From positions 56,458 through 120,457 of the forward strand of contig NZ_QHJH01000003.1 of the NCBI RefSeq assembly GCF_003947455.1: a stretch of DNA of 64,000 nt, read 5' to 3'. Source of the stretch: Streptomyces sp. WAC 04229. Its GTDB lineage: Bacteria > Actinomycetota > Actinomycetes > Streptomycetales > Streptomycetaceae. Shown here piece by piece: positions 50,902 through 60,214 of this stretch. Both the position numbers and the translations under genes were made by a program. The number at the start of each line of letters is the position of its first letter. Within the stretch, counting starts at the first letter, position 1. The notes beneath the pieces are model-generated. The model was not told the DNA's origin, did not search any database, and saw only the letters and a list, made by a program, of their open reading frames with translations.

Positions 50902-51369
50902 TCAGGAGGTGTGTCCGAGGGCGGTGCCGTTCAGGTCGTCGGTGAGCATCACGGCGGCCCGCATGCGCTTGCCGACGGGTTCCCGGTGCACCTCGAAGCT
51001 GTGGCACACGGCCATGACGATCTCGAGCCCGTGCCGGCCGACGCGGCCGGGGTCGGTGGCCTCGGCGACGGGCAACACGGGTTCGCTGTCCCACACGGTG
51101 ACCTCGACCAGGTCGTCGGCCAGCTCCAGGTCGACCAGCGAGGGGCCGGGCGCGTACTTGCAGGCGTTCGTCAGCAGCTCGCTGACCACGAGCTGCACCA
51201 GGTCCGCCGCACGGTCGGACACCGCGCGGTCCCGCACGGCACGCACCCGGGCGAGAAATCTCCGGGCCAGCTCGCGGCCCCGGGCGATGTCGCCGGGAAT
51301 GCCCTCGTACTCCGCCGAAACCTTGACCGGCTCACTCCGCCGGTCCTCATGCCGGGCAGCCCCGTCCAT
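50902..51369 (-). CDS. ATP-binding regulator, anti-sigma-factor-like (HATPase)
   Basis: A 155-residue single-domain GHKL ATPase resembling SpoIIAB/RsbW. N box LVQLVVSELLTNACKYAPGP, G1 region VWDSEPVLP, G2 RHGLEIVMAVCHSFEVHREP. Such proteins, numerous in Streptomyces, bind or phosphorylate anti-sigma antagonists or sense stress; no partner sigma factor is adjacent. The gap 50639-50901 upstream of the repeat protein holds nothing I can support. Confidence 0.85.
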   Translation of the reverse strand: MDGAARHEDRRSEPVKVSAEYEGIPGDIARGRELARRFLARVRAVRDRAVSDRAADLVQLVVSELLTNACKYAPGPSLVDLELADDLVEVTVWDSEPVLPVAEATDPGRVGRHGLEIVMAVCHSFEVHREPVGKRMRAAVMLTDDLNGTALGHTS

Positions 51370-51483
51370 CCGATCCGCCCTCTTCCTGAGCCTTGACCGT
51401 TACGCCAGCCCGTCTACCCAGGAAACCGTGAAACATCACCGGCCGCAGCGACCACAGGGTGGCAGCGGCGCCACGCTCGTACG

Positions 51484-52455
51484 ATGGCCGCCGTGGATCT
51501 CAGCGCCGTACGCACCTTCGTCGCCGTCGCCGAGGCGGGGCAGTTCCAGGTCGCCGCCGACCGGCTGAACGTCACCCAGCAGGCCGTGTCCAAGCGGATC
51601 GCCGCGCTGGAGAGGGACCTGGGGGTGACATTGTTCACCCGGACCGCGCGAGGAGCCCGGCTCACGATCGACGGGCAGGCGTTCCTGCCGCACGCCCGTG
51701 CGCTGCTGGAGGCCGAGGAGCGGGCCGTCGCGTCGGTGCGGCCGGGGCGCCGTCCGCTGCGGGTGGACGTGATCGGCAGACGGGCCGCGACGGCCGGTCT
51801 GCTGCGTGACTTCCACCGCGCCCGTCCCGACGTCGACCTCGACGTGGTCGCCCTCCCCGACGCGCACACCGCCGTGGCCGCCCTCGGTGCCGGGGCCATC
51901 GACGCGACGTTCCGCTGCGTCACCATGCCGGGGCAGCGGCTGCCCGACGGCATCGAGGCCACGCCGGTCTTCGACGAGCCGCTGCAGTTGTTCACCGGGC
52001 CCGCCCACCCGTTCGCGAAGGCACGGGCGGTGACCCCGGGGCAGCTCGCCGGGCAGCGCGTCTGGATGCCCGGGAACGTCCCTGGCACCGAGTGGTCGGC
52101 CTACTACGACGCGTTCGCGGCCGAGTACGGGTTCACCGTGGACGCGATCGGCCCGAACTTCGGCGTCGAGGCCCTCCTGGACACCATCTCCGAGTCGTCG
52201 ACCGTGTCGACCTTCCTCAGCGAGCACACCCCCCTGGTCTGGCCGGCCGGCCACGACCTGCGGCGCATCCCGGTGCGCGATCCGGCGCCGGTCTACCCGC
52301 ACTCCCTGCTCCGGCACACCGACAACGCGCATCCGGGGCTGGCCGCGCTGCACGCGTACCTCGTCTCCCGCCCGTCCGTCCGGCTCGACACGGAGCTCTG
52401 GGCACCGGCCTGGGCCCTGCGCCGCGGGGCGCAGGGCGCGGCCGGCCAGAGGTGA
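51484..52455 (+). CDS. LysR-family transcriptional regulator
   Basis: A 323-residue LTTR. HTH: VRTFVAVAEAGQFQVAADRL, NVTQQAVSKRIAALERDLGV, TLFTRTARGARLT. The effector domain starts near residue 90 (RPLRVDVIGRRAATAGLLRD). The ends converge with pgm, five bases apart, and no divergent target gene is present, so its regulon is unknown. Confidence 0.85.
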   Translation: MAAVDLSAVRTFVAVAEAGQFQVAADRLNVTQQAVSKRIAALERDLGVTLFTRTARGARLTIDGQAFLPHARALLEAEERAVASVRPGRRPLRVDVIGRRAATAGLLRDFHRARPDVDLDVVALPDAHTAVAALGAGAIDATFRCVTMPGQRLPDGIEATPVFDEPLQLFTGPAHPFAKARAVTPGQLAGQRVWMPGNVPGTEWSAYYDAFAAEYGFTVDAIGPNFGVEALLDTISESSTVSTFLSEHTPLVWPAGHDLRRIPVRDPAPVYPHSLLRHTDNAHPGLAALHAYLVSRPSVRLDTELWAPAWALRRGAQGAAGQR

Positions 52456-52459
52456 GGCC

Positions 52460-54100
52460 TCAGCCGCCCAGGGCGCCGAGGACGACGAGCTTGGCCTCGT
52501 CCTGCACCTGCCGAAGATGGTCGGCGCCGAGGAACGACTCCCCGTAGATCTTGTAGACGTCCTCGGTCCCGGAGGGGCGGGCCGCGAACCACGCGTTCTC
52601 GGTGGTCACCTTGATGCCGCCGATGGGCGCGCCGTTGCCCGGTGCCTCGGTGAGGACGGCGGTGACCGGCTCTCCGGCGAGGGTGTCGGCGGTGACCTCG
52701 GCCGGGGACAGCCGGGCGAGCCGGGCCTTCTCCTCGCGGGTGGCGGGGGCGTCGATGCGGGCGTAGGCGGGTTCGCCGAAGCGGGCGGTGAGCGCGGCGT
52801 AGTGCTCGGAGGGGCTCCGGCCGGTGACGGCGGTGATCTCGGAGGCGAGCAGGGCCAGGAGGATGCCGTCCTTGTCGGTGGTCCACACCGAGCCGTCCCG
52901 GCGCAGGAAGGACGCCCCCGCGGACTCCTCGCCGCCGAAGCCGAGGGAGCCGTCCAGGAGACCGCCCACGAACCACTTGAAGCCCACCGGGACCTCGACC
53001 AGCCGCCGGCCGAGGTCGCCTGCGACCCGGTCGATCATGCCGGAGGAGACCAGCGTCTTGCCCACGCCGGCGTCGGCGGGCCACTCGGTGCGGTGGGCGT
53101 AGAGGTAGGCGATGGCGGTGGCGAGGTAGTGGTTGGGGTTCATCAGGCCGCCGTCGGGGGTGACGATGCCGTGCCGGTCGGCGTCGGCGTCGTTGCCGGT
53201 GGCGATGGCGAAGCGGTCGCGCTTCTCGATGAGGGAGGCCATCGCGTGGGGCGACGAGCAGTCCATGCGGATCTTGCCGTCCCAGTCCAGCGTCATGAAC
53301 CGCCAGGTCGGGTCGGTGAGCGGATTGACCACGGTCAGGTCGAGGCGGTGGTGCTCGGCGATCCGGCCCCAGTACGCGACGGAGGCGCCGCCCAGCGGGT
53401 CGGCGCCGATCCGTACGCCGGCCGAGCGGATCGCGTCGAGGTCGAGGACGGCCGGCAGGTCGGAGACGTAGCGGTCGAGGAAGTCGTATCGCCCGGTGCC
53501 GGGGGCGGCGAGCGCCCGGGCGTAGGGGATGCGCCGTACGTCCTTCAGACCGGCCGCGATGATCTCGTTGGCCCGGTCCTGGATCCAGGAGGTGGCGTCC
53601 GATCCGGCCGGTCCGCCGTTGGGCGGGTTGTACTTGAAGCCGCCGTCGGCGGGCGGGTTGTGCGAGGGGGTGACGACCACGCCGTCCGCGAGGCCCGAGT
53701 CGCGGCCCCGGTTGTGGGTGAGGATGGCGTGCGACACCGCGGGGGTGGGGGTGTAGCCGTCCCCGGTGTCCACGAGGACCGTCACGTCGTTGGCGGCGAA
53801 CACCTCGAGCGCGGTGACCCTCGCGGGCTCGGACAGGGCGTGCGTGTCGGCGCCCAGGAAGAGCGGACCGTCGGTGCCCTGCGCGGAGCGGTACTCGCAG
53901 ATGGCCTGGCTGGTGGCGGCGATGTGGTCCTCGTTGAAGGCCGCCGCAAGGGACGACCCCCGGTGCCCGGACGTGCCGAAGGCCACGCGCTGGGCGGGCT
54001 CCGCCGGGTCCGGGTGCAGGGTGTAGTACGCCGTCACCAGCCTGGCGACGTCGATCAGGTCCTCGGGGCCGGCCGGCTTCCCGGCTCGGTCGTGCTGCAT
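52460..54100 (-). CDS. pgm: Alpha-phosphoglucomutase
   Basis: A 546-residue phosphohexomutase interconverting glucose 1-phosphate and glucose 6-phosphate. Motifs: [20 protein letters not shown], the phosphoserine loop [20 protein letters not shown], the Mg loop [19 protein letters not shown], the sugar loop [14 protein letters not shown], and the phosphate-binding [15 protein letters not shown]. Length matches the bacterial Pgm family. ATG 54100 is chosen ([20 protein letters not shown], the conserved N-terminus); an in-frame ATG lies at 54145. Confidence 0.95.
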   Translation of the reverse strand: MQHDRAGKPAGPEDLIDVARLVTAYYTLHPDPAEPAQRVAFGTSGHRGSSLAAAFNEDHIAATSQAICEYRSAQGTDGPLFLGADTHALSEPARVTALEVFAANDVTVLVDTGDGYTPTPAVSHAILTHNRGRDSGLADGVVVTPSHNPPADGGFKYNPPNGGPAGSDATSWIQDRANEIIAAGLKDVRRIPYARALAAPGTGRYDFLDRYVSDLPAVLDLDAIRSAGVRIGADPLGGASVAYWGRIAEHHRLDLTVVNPLTDPTWRFMTLDWDGKIRMDCSSPHAMASLIEKRDRFAIATGNDADADRHGIVTPDGGLMNPNHYLATAIAYLYAHRTEWPADAGVGKTLVSSGMIDRVAGDLGRRLVEVPVGFKWFVGGLLDGSLGFGGEESAGASFLRRDGSVWTTDKDGILLALLASEITAVTGRSPSEHYAALTARFGEPAYARIDAPATREEKARLARLSPAEVTADTLAGEPVTAVLTEAPGNGAPIGGIKVTTENAWFAARPSGTEDVYKIYGESFLGADHLRQVQDEAKLVVLGALGG

Positions 54101-54203
54101 GCGCCCACTCCTCCGCATCGGTAGGGACTTCGCTCGCGGTCCCATCTTCCCCTGTCCGGGGAGCGGCGCTGTGCCTTCCGGCCGGGGCCGTCCGGTAACG
54201 GCG

Positions 54204-54632
54204 TCAGATCCGGCCGCCGGTCATGCGGGTGAGGGGCCCCTGCGCGTGGCGGCCCGACCGGCGGCCCACCGCGTACGAGGCCGCGCTCAGGGCGGTGATG
54301 CCGGCGCCGACGCCCGCGGCGACGAGCTTGCGGTGGGCGATGACCGTCCAGGCGGTCTTCGCCCCGGCAACGACCTGGCCCGAGGTGGTGATGACGGCCT
54401 GACGGCCCGCCTCGACACCCTTGGCCGCCGTCTGCACGGCACCGTTCGCGGCCTGGGCGGAACGCTGGGCGCCGGCCTTGGCGGCCGACGTGGCGTCACC
54501 CGCCTTGTCGGCGGCGGCCCGTGTCGCCCGGGAGGCGGGGGCGGTCGCCTTCTTGGCGGCGCTCTCGGCCTTGGCCTCGGCGGTCCGCGTAGTGGTGGGC
54601 TTCTTGTTCGTGTCCTTGTTCGGATCGCTCAT
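54204..54632 (-). CDS. Ala/Lys-rich protein with C-terminal hydrophobic segment
   Basis: A 142-residue protein. The first 100 residues are Ala/Lys/Thr-rich and helical, histone-H1-like ([20 protein letters not shown] and similar). Then [20 protein letters not shown] could be a membrane helix, followed by [10 protein letters not shown] 54632 ([11 protein letters not shown]) is chosen over the upstream in-frame start. Function unknown; a membrane-associated or nucleoid-type protein are possibilities. Confidence 0.65.
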   Translation of the reverse strand: MSDPNKDTNKKPTTTRTAEAKAESAAKKATAPASRATRAAADKAGDATSAAKAGAQRSAQAANGAVQTAAKGVEAGRQAVITTSGQVVAGAKTAWTVIAHRKLVAAGVGAGITALSAASYAVGRRSGRHAQGPLTRMTGGRI

Positions 54633-54692
54633 GGACACCGCTTTGCCCCTCACCGCGACCGCAAACACCCGCAGTTCGCGCGGCCTTGGATC

Positions 54693-55628
54693 TCAGCGGG
54701 CGGCGGTGGGTGGCAGTTGGGCCGGGCTCACCTGTTCGCCCAGTACCTCCGCCATGAACTGGACGAGCCAGCGCTGCGCGGGAGCGCGCGAGGACTCGTG
54801 CCGCGCGTACAGGGCGATCTCGATCGGCTCGGTCTCGAACGGCAGGCGCACCAGGCGCACCCGGTGCGAGGCGGTGAAGACCTCGCCGACGAACTCGGGG
54901 ACGATGGCGACGAGGTCGGTCTGCTCGAGCAGGTAGGGCAGCATCGAGAAGCGGGTGGCGTCCACGGCGACCCGTTCCAGGAGTCCGTGCGCGGCCAGCA
55001 CCGCCCGGGGCGCGACGTGTCCGCTCGGCCCGAACACCGTCGCGTGGTGCTCGGCGGCGAGGTCGGCCAGAGTCGCCGCGTCGCCCCGGATGCGCGGGTG
55101 GTCCGCGGCGACCATCAGGACGTAGCGCTCCCGGAAGAGCGGGACCCGCACGGTCAGGTGCGAGGTGATCACCGGGGTGGCCACGAAGACGTCGAGGTCG
55201 CCGCGGCGCAGCTGGCTCTCGGCGTCCTCCACGTCGAAGGGCCGGACGGTGAACGACACGCCCGGCGCCCGCTCGCGCGCGGCGGCGAGGAGCCTCGGCA
55301 GCAGCGTCGCCTCGCCGAGGTCGGACAGCGCGATGGTGAAGCGCCCGGACATGGTGGCGGGGTCGAACACGTCGCCCTGCCGGACCGTCCCGTCGATCTC
55401 CGCGAGGGCCCGCTGGAGCGGCTCGTACAGCCGCCGGGCGCCGGCCGTGGGCGTCAGTCCGCGCCCGTTGCGGCGGAACAGCTCGTCGTCGAAGTGGCGC
55501 CGGAGCTTGCCCAGGCTGTAGCTGACGGTGGGCTGCGTGACGTGCAGCGTCTCGGCGGTGGCCGTGACGCTGCCGGTCTCGTACAGGAGCACGAAGACCC
55601 GGGCGAGGTTGAGATCGAAGGTGCCCAT
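54693..55628 (-). CDS. LysR-family regulator of the benzoylformate module
   Basis: A 311-residue LTTR of the NodD/NahR-like branch: FDLNLARVFVLLYETGSVTA, ETLHVTQPTVSYSLGKLRRH, LFRRNGRGLTPTAGARRL. It is transcribed divergently from the benzoylformate decarboxylase gene across 94 bp that contain an inverted repeat, the standard layout for an activator of the neighbouring pathway. ATG 55628 is chosen; GTG/ATG at 55661 would extend into the control region. Confidence 0.87.
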   Translation of the reverse strand: MGTFDLNLARVFVLLYETGSVTATAETLHVTQPTVSYSLGKLRRHFDDELFRRNGRGLTPTAGARRLYEPLQRALAEIDGTVRQGDVFDPATMSGRFTIALSDLGEATLLPRLLAAARERAPGVSFTVRPFDVEDAESQLRRGDLDVFVATPVITSHLTVRVPLFRERYVLMVAADHPRIRGDAATLADLAAEHHATVFGPSGHVAPRAVLAAHGLLERVAVDATRFSMLPYLLEQTDLVAIVPEFVGEVFTASHRVRLVRLPFETEPIEIALYARHESSRAPAQRWLVQFMAEVLGEQVSPAQLPPTAAR

Positions 55629-55647
55629 ATCGATGCAGCCTATATCG

Positions 55648-55673
55648 GGGCACCGAAACATCTATTGGTGCCC
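55648..55673. promoter_or_regulatory. LysR-type binding site candidate
   Basis: GGGCACC (55648-55654) and GGTGCCC (55667-55673) are perfect 7-bp arms around 12 bases. They lie between the divergent LysR and decarboxylase genes, where an LTTR would be expected to bind. A TATATCG run precedes. Confidence 0.55.
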
Positions 55674-55722
55674 ATGTCGCGCGGTGCCTAGCGTGTCGGA
55701 CGTCACTTCGAAAGGAACGTCC

Positions 55723-57303
55723 GTGTCATCCGTGCGTCGTGTCTGCCACGATTTCCTGGAGCGCCAGGGACTCACCACCGTCTTCGGCAATCCGGGCTCC
55801 AACGAGCTGCCCTTCCTCGCCGGACTGCCCGACGGTTTCCGCTACGTCCTCGGCCTGCACGAGGGCGCCGTCGTCGGGATGGCCGACGGGTACGCGCAGG
55901 CGACCGGACGCCCGGTCCTGGTCAACCTGCACGCCGCCTCCGGTTCCGGCAACGCGATGGGCGCGCTGACGAACGCGGTGGCCGCGCGCACCCCGCTGGT
56001 GGTGCTGGCCGGCCAGCAGGTCAGGCCCGCGATCGGCCCGGAGGCCAACCTGGCCAGCGTCGACGCCCCCGCCCTGATGAAGCCGCTGGTGGGCTGGGCG
56101 GCGGAACCGGCGTGCGCCGAGGACGTTCCGCGCGCCCTCGCCCAGGCCGTCTTCGAGGCACGGCTCCAGCGGCGGCCGACGTACCTCTCGGTGCCGTACG
56201 ACGACTGGTCGGCCGAGGCCGGTGACAACGCGGCGGCGGTACTGGACCGGCGGGTCGAGCTGGCCGCCGTGCCCGGTGCATGGCAGAGTCACCGGCTCGT
56301 CGAGCGGGTCGCCGCCGCCCGGCGCCCCGCACTCGTGCTGGGCGGCGACATCGACTCCGACGGCCTCTTCGACGACGCGGTCCGGCTGGCCGAGCAGCTG
56401 GGCGCTCCGGTGTGGGCGGCCCCCTCGCTGTTCCGGCTGCCCTTCCCCAACCGGCACCCGCAGTTCCAGGGGGTGCTGCCCGCCGGGATCGCACCGGTCT
56501 CGGCGGCGTTCGAGGGCCACGACCTCGTGCTCGTGCTGGGCGCGCCGGTCTTCCGCTACCACGAGCACCTCCCCGGCGCCTATCTTCCCGAGGGGACCCG
56601 GCTGGTCCAGGTGACCGGGGACGCGTCGGCCGCCGCGCGGGCGCCGATGGGCGAGGCCCTGGTCGCCGACCCCTCGGCCGTCGTCGACCTGCTCCTGAAG
56701 TCGCTGGACGCGCCCGCGAGCCCCGCGGCGCCCTACCGGCCGGCGCCCGCGCCGCTCACCGCCGAGGGTCCCGGCCTCCACCCCGAGCAGGTCTTCGCCG
56801 CCCTGCGCGACGAACTGCCCGAGGACACGGCGTACGTCGTCGAGTCGACGTCGACCAACGCTGCCTGGTGGCGCCAGATGGATCTGCGCCGGCCCGGCTC
56901 CTACTACTTCCCGGCGGCCGGCGGCCTCGGCTTCGGCCTGCCCGGCGCGGTGGGGGTCGCGATGGCCCGGCCCGACCGCCCGGTCGTGGCGGTGGTCGGC
57001 GACGGCTCGGCCAACTACGGCATCACCGCACTGTGGACGGCGGCGCAGCACCGGGTTCCGCTGACCGTCGTACTGCTGCGCAACGGCACGTACGGGGCGC
57101 TGCGCTGGTTCGGCGGGCTGCTCGGCGTGCCGGACGCCCCCGGCCTCGACATCCCGGGGCTGGACTTCACCCGTATCGCCGAGGGCTACGGCGTCGCCGC
57201 CCGGCACGTCGAGGGCGCCGAGGAGCTGCGCGCCGTCCTCGCCGAACCGGCGGCCGGGCCCCGGCTGATCCAGGTGGACACGGCGCTCACCACGCCCTCC
57301 TGA
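55723..57303 (+). CDS. mdlC: Benzoylformate decarboxylase
   Basis: A 526-residue ThDP enzyme. FGNPGSNELPFLAGLP holds the Ser and Glu (SNE) that contact substrate and cofactor, and LGLHEGAVVGMADGYAQATG the active-site His. The ThDP/Mg motif is VVGDGSANYGITALWTAAQH with LRNGTYGALRWF. This matches benzoylformate decarboxylase rather than pyruvate oxidase or acetolactate synthase. GTG 55723 has AAGGA six bases upstream. It converts benzoylformate to benzaldehyde; the next gene oxidises the aldehyde. Confidence 0.9.
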   Translation: MSSVRRVCHDFLERQGLTTVFGNPGSNELPFLAGLPDGFRYVLGLHEGAVVGMADGYAQATGRPVLVNLHAASGSGNAMGALTNAVAARTPLVVLAGQQVRPAIGPEANLASVDAPALMKPLVGWAAEPACAEDVPRALAQAVFEARLQRRPTYLSVPYDDWSAEAGDNAAAVLDRRVELAAVPGAWQSHRLVERVAAARRPALVLGGDIDSDGLFDDAVRLAEQLGAPVWAAPSLFRLPFPNRHPQFQGVLPAGIAPVSAAFEGHDLVLVLGAPVFRYHEHLPGAYLPEGTRLVQVTGDASAAARAPMGEALVADPSAVVDLLLKSLDAPASPAAPYRPAPAPLTAEGPGLHPEQVFAALRDELPEDTAYVVESTSTNAAWWRQMDLRRPGSYYFPAAGGLGFGLPGAVGVAMARPDRPVVAVVGDGSANYGITALWTAAQHRVPLTVVLLRNGTYGALRWFGGLLGVPDAPGLDIPGLDFTRIAEGYGVAARHVEGAEELRAVLAEPAAGPRLIQVDTALTTPS

Positions 57304-57363
57304 CCGCACCGACGTTCCGAGCACCCCGAGAACGCGCACGAGAAGCACGAGGAAAGGGACACG

Positions 57364-58818
57364 ATGACACTCCTGGACAGCGACGTCTGGGGCCGGAAGT
57401 TCTACAGCGACGGCTGGCAGGACTCCCCGGTCGAGCATCCGGTGACCGAGCCGGCCACCGGCGACCGGCTCGGCGCGGTCGGGCTGGCCACGGCCGAGGA
57501 CGTGGGCCGCGCCGCCACCCGGGCCGCCGAGGCCCAGCGCGCCTGGGCGGCGACCGCGCCGCAGGAGCGGGCCGCGGTACTGCGGCGCGCGGGTGAGCTG
57601 TTCACCGAGCACGCCGCCGAGATCGAGGGCTGGCTGGTGCGCGAGGGCGGCTCGGTACGGTCCAAGGCCGCCTTCGAGGTGGGGCTCGCGATCGGCGAGT
57701 GCTTCGAGTGCGCGGGGCTTCCGACGCACCCCCAGGGCGAGGTGCTCACCTCCGAGGAGGCCCGCTGGTCGCTCGCCCGCCGCCGCCCGGCCGGTGTCGT
57801 GAGCGTGATCGCGCCCTTCAACTTCCCGCTCATACTGGGTCTGCGCTCCGTGGCCCCGGCGCTGGCCCTGGGCAACGCCGTGCTGCTCAAGCCCGACCCG
57901 CGGACCGCGGTCGGCGGCGGTGTGGTCATCGCCCGGATCTTCGAGGAGGCCGGGCTGCCCGCGGGTGTCCTGCACCTGCTGCCGGGCGACGGCGCGGTCG
58001 GACAGGCGGTCGTCGAGGCGCCGGAGGTGCGGGTCGTCTCCTTCACCGGCTCCACGCCGGTCGGGCGGGCGATCGGCGAGCGGGCCGGGCGGCTGCTGAA
58101 GCGGGCCCATCTGGAACTCGGCGGGAACAACGCGCTGGTCGTGCTGGACGGCGCGGACGTGCCGAAGGCGGCGTCGGCGGGCGCGTTCGGCTCCTACCTG
58201 CACCAGGGGCAGATCTGCATGACGACCGGCCGGCACATCGTGCACGAGTCGCTGGTGGAGGAGTACACCGCCGCGCTCGCCGCGAAGGCCGACGCCCTGC
58301 CGGTCGGCGACCCGGCCCGCGAGGACGTGGCGCTCGGCCCGCTGATCGACCGCCGTCAGCTGGAGCGGGTGCACGGCATCGTCACCGACAGCGTCGCGGC
58401 CGGCGCGAAGGTCGCCGCGGGCGGCGAGACCGACGGCGCCGGTTACCGCGCCACCGTCCTCACGGGTCTGACGACCGACATGCCCGCGTGGCGCGAGGAG
58501 ATCTTCGGCCCCGTCGCGCCGGTCATCGCCTTCTCCACGCTGGAGGAGGCCGCGCGCATCGTCAACGACTGCGAGTTCGGGCTGTCGGTCGGCATCCTCG
58601 GCGACGTCGGTACGGCGATGAAGCTGGCCGACCGGATCGACTCCGGCAAGGTGCACATCAACGAGCAGACCGTGAGCGACGAGCCCAACGCCCCCTTCGG
58701 CGGGGTCAAGTCCTCGGGCACCGGCTCCCGTTTCGGCGGCGCCGCGGCCAACGTCGAGGCGTTCACGGAGACCCAGTGGGTGACGGTCCGCCCGGACATC
58801 GCCGACTACCCGTTCTGA
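57364..58818 (+). CDS. Benzaldehyde dehydrogenase (NAD(P)+)
   Basis: A 484-residue aldehyde dehydrogenase. Motifs: PFNFPLILGLRSVAPALALG, VSFTGSTPVGRAIGERAG, catalytic Glu in HLELGGNNALVVLDGAD, catalytic Cys in HQGQICMTTGRHIVHESLVE and the NAD/cofactor motif EEIFGPVAPV. Close in character to AreC/XylC/MdlD-type benzaldehyde dehydrogenases. It lies 60 bp after mdlC with a GGAAAGG box, giving benzoate as the product of the module. Confidence 0.88.
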   Translation: MTLLDSDVWGRKFYSDGWQDSPVEHPVTEPATGDRLGAVGLATAEDVGRAATRAAEAQRAWAATAPQERAAVLRRAGELFTEHAAEIEGWLVREGGSVRSKAAFEVGLAIGECFECAGLPTHPQGEVLTSEEARWSLARRRPAGVVSVIAPFNFPLILGLRSVAPALALGNAVLLKPDPRTAVGGGVVIARIFEEAGLPAGVLHLLPGDGAVGQAVVEAPEVRVVSFTGSTPVGRAIGERAGRLLKRAHLELGGNNALVVLDGADVPKAASAGAFGSYLHQGQICMTTGRHIVHESLVEEYTAALAAKADALPVGDPAREDVALGPLIDRRQLERVHGIVTDSVAAGAKVAAGGETDGAGYRATVLTGLTTDMPAWREEIFGPVAPVIAFSTLEEAARIVNDCEFGLSVGILGDVGTAMKLADRIDSGKVHINEQTVSDEPNAPFGGVKSSGTGSRFGGAAANVEAFTETQWVTVRPDIADYPF

Positions 58819-58885
58819 TCCCTCCGGCCGCCCCGGCCGTTCCGGCTCCGCTCACTCACACCCGTCCCCCGGGGGGAGAGTCATC

Positions 58886-60139
58886 ATGGCTTCCGCCACC
58901 ACGTCCGACGCGCCCGCACAGGCCGGCCGCGCCGGCAACAGCTCCTGGACGGTGGTCCTTTGCTGGATCACCGTCCTGCTGGAGGGTTACGACCTCGTCG
59001 TCCTCGGCGCCATCATCCCCACCCTGCTCAAGACGCATCACCTCGGCATGACCGCGGGTGACGCGACCACCATCGCGACGCTGTCGCTCGTCGGCGTCGC
59101 CATCGGCGCGGTCTGCGTCGGTCCGCTGGCCGACCGGCTGGGCCGCCGCCGGCTGCTCATCGGCTCGGTGGTGCTCTTCTCGGTGCTCACCGTCGTGGTC
59201 CCGCTGGCGGACTCCGTCGCGATGTTCGCCGCGCTGCGCCTCCTCGCCGGTCTGGGCCTGGGCGCCTGCATGCCGGTCTCGCTGACGATGATGGCCGAGC
59301 ACATGCCCGCCGCCCGCCGGGCGCGGGCCAGCACCCTGACGATGACCGGCTACCACACCGGTGCGGTGATCACCTCGCTGCTGGCCCTCCAGGTGGCCGA
59401 CGACTGGGAGGTCCTCTTCTACCTGCTCGGCGTCGTCGGCCTCGTGATCGCCGTCGTCCAGTGGTTCAAGCTGCCGGAGTCGGAGGCGTTCGTCCGGGCC
59501 AAGCGGGAGGGGGCCCAGCGGCTGCCGTTCACCGAGCTGCTCAAACCGGCCCACCTGCGGGCCGGCGTCGGCATCTGGGTCGCGTCGTTCATGGGGCTGC
59601 TGCTGGTCTACGGCCTCAACACCTGGCTGCCGAAGCTGATGAACGACGCCGGCTACCCCGTGCCGACCGCCGTCACCCAGCTCCTCGTGCTCAACGTCGG
59701 CGGCGTCGTCGGCCTGGTCCTCGGCGGGTTCGTCGCCGACCGGCGGGGCATCAAGGGCACCACCATGGTGTGGTTCGCGGTCTCGGTGGTGATGCTGGGG
59801 TGTCTGAGCATCCGCATGGAGAGCGACCTGATGCTCAACGTCGTCGTCTTCCTCACCGGCGTGTTCGTCTTCTCGGCCATGGTGCTCGTCTACGCCTACG
59901 TGACGAGCTTCTACCCGGCGTCCGTGCGGAGCACCGCGCTCGGTTCCGCGTCCGGGATCGGCCGGATCGGCTCGATCGTCGGCCCGTCGATCACCGGCGC
60001 GCTGGTCGCCTCGGGGGTCGGTCACCCGTGGGGCTTCTACTTCTTCGCCGCGGTCGCGGTCCTCGGCTTCCTGGCCGTCATGACGCTGCCCCGCGTCCGG
60101 GGGACCGATCCGACGGAGGCCGCCACGCCCGCGGGGTGA
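58886..60139 (+). CDS. MFS aromatic-acid:H+ symporter (BenK/PcaK type)
   Basis: A 417-residue AAHS-family transporter with 12 helices. ITVLLEGYDLVVLGAIIPTL contains the GYD motif of the family's first helix; motif A appears as GPLADRLGRRRLLIGSVVLF; GVGIWVASFMGLLLVYGLNT and LGGFVADRRGIKG mark the second half. Third gene of the module, 67 bp after the dehydrogenase, and probably imports mandelate, benzoylformate or benzoate. Confidence 0.9.
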   Translation: MASATTSDAPAQAGRAGNSSWTVVLCWITVLLEGYDLVVLGAIIPTLLKTHHLGMTAGDATTIATLSLVGVAIGAVCVGPLADRLGRRRLLIGSVVLFSVLTVVVPLADSVAMFAALRLLAGLGLGACMPVSLTMMAEHMPAARRARASTLTMTGYHTGAVITSLLALQVADDWEVLFYLLGVVGLVIAVVQWFKLPESEAFVRAKREGAQRLPFTELLKPAHLRAGVGIWVASFMGLLLVYGLNTWLPKLMNDAGYPVPTAVTQLLVLNVGGVVGLVLGGFVADRRGIKGTTMVWFAVSVVMLGCLSIRMESDLMLNVVVFLTGVFVFSAMVLVYAYVTSFYPASVRSTALGSASGIGRIGSIVGPSITGALVASGVGHPWGFYFFAAVAVLGFLAVMTLPRVRGTDPTEAATPAG

Positions 60140-60157
60140 CGGCGCACGGCACGCGGA

Positions 60158-60193
60158 ACGGGAGCAGCGGGTCCGGTGACCCGCTGCTCCCGT
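60158..60193. terminator. Bidirectional terminator after the transporter gene
   Basis: A perfect 16-bp stem (60158-60173 with 60178-60193) around the loop CGGT, between the convergent transporter and PepSY-lipoprotein genes. Confidence 0.85.
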
Positions 60194-60214
60194 GTGCGTC
60201 CGGGGTTTGGTGAC

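Noticed and set aside
50789..50945. Plus-strand ORF and TTGACA at 50841-50846 in the gap before the HATPase gene
   Set aside because: No good -10 at correct distance, and the ORF runs antisense into the HATPase gene; Arg-rich chance translation.
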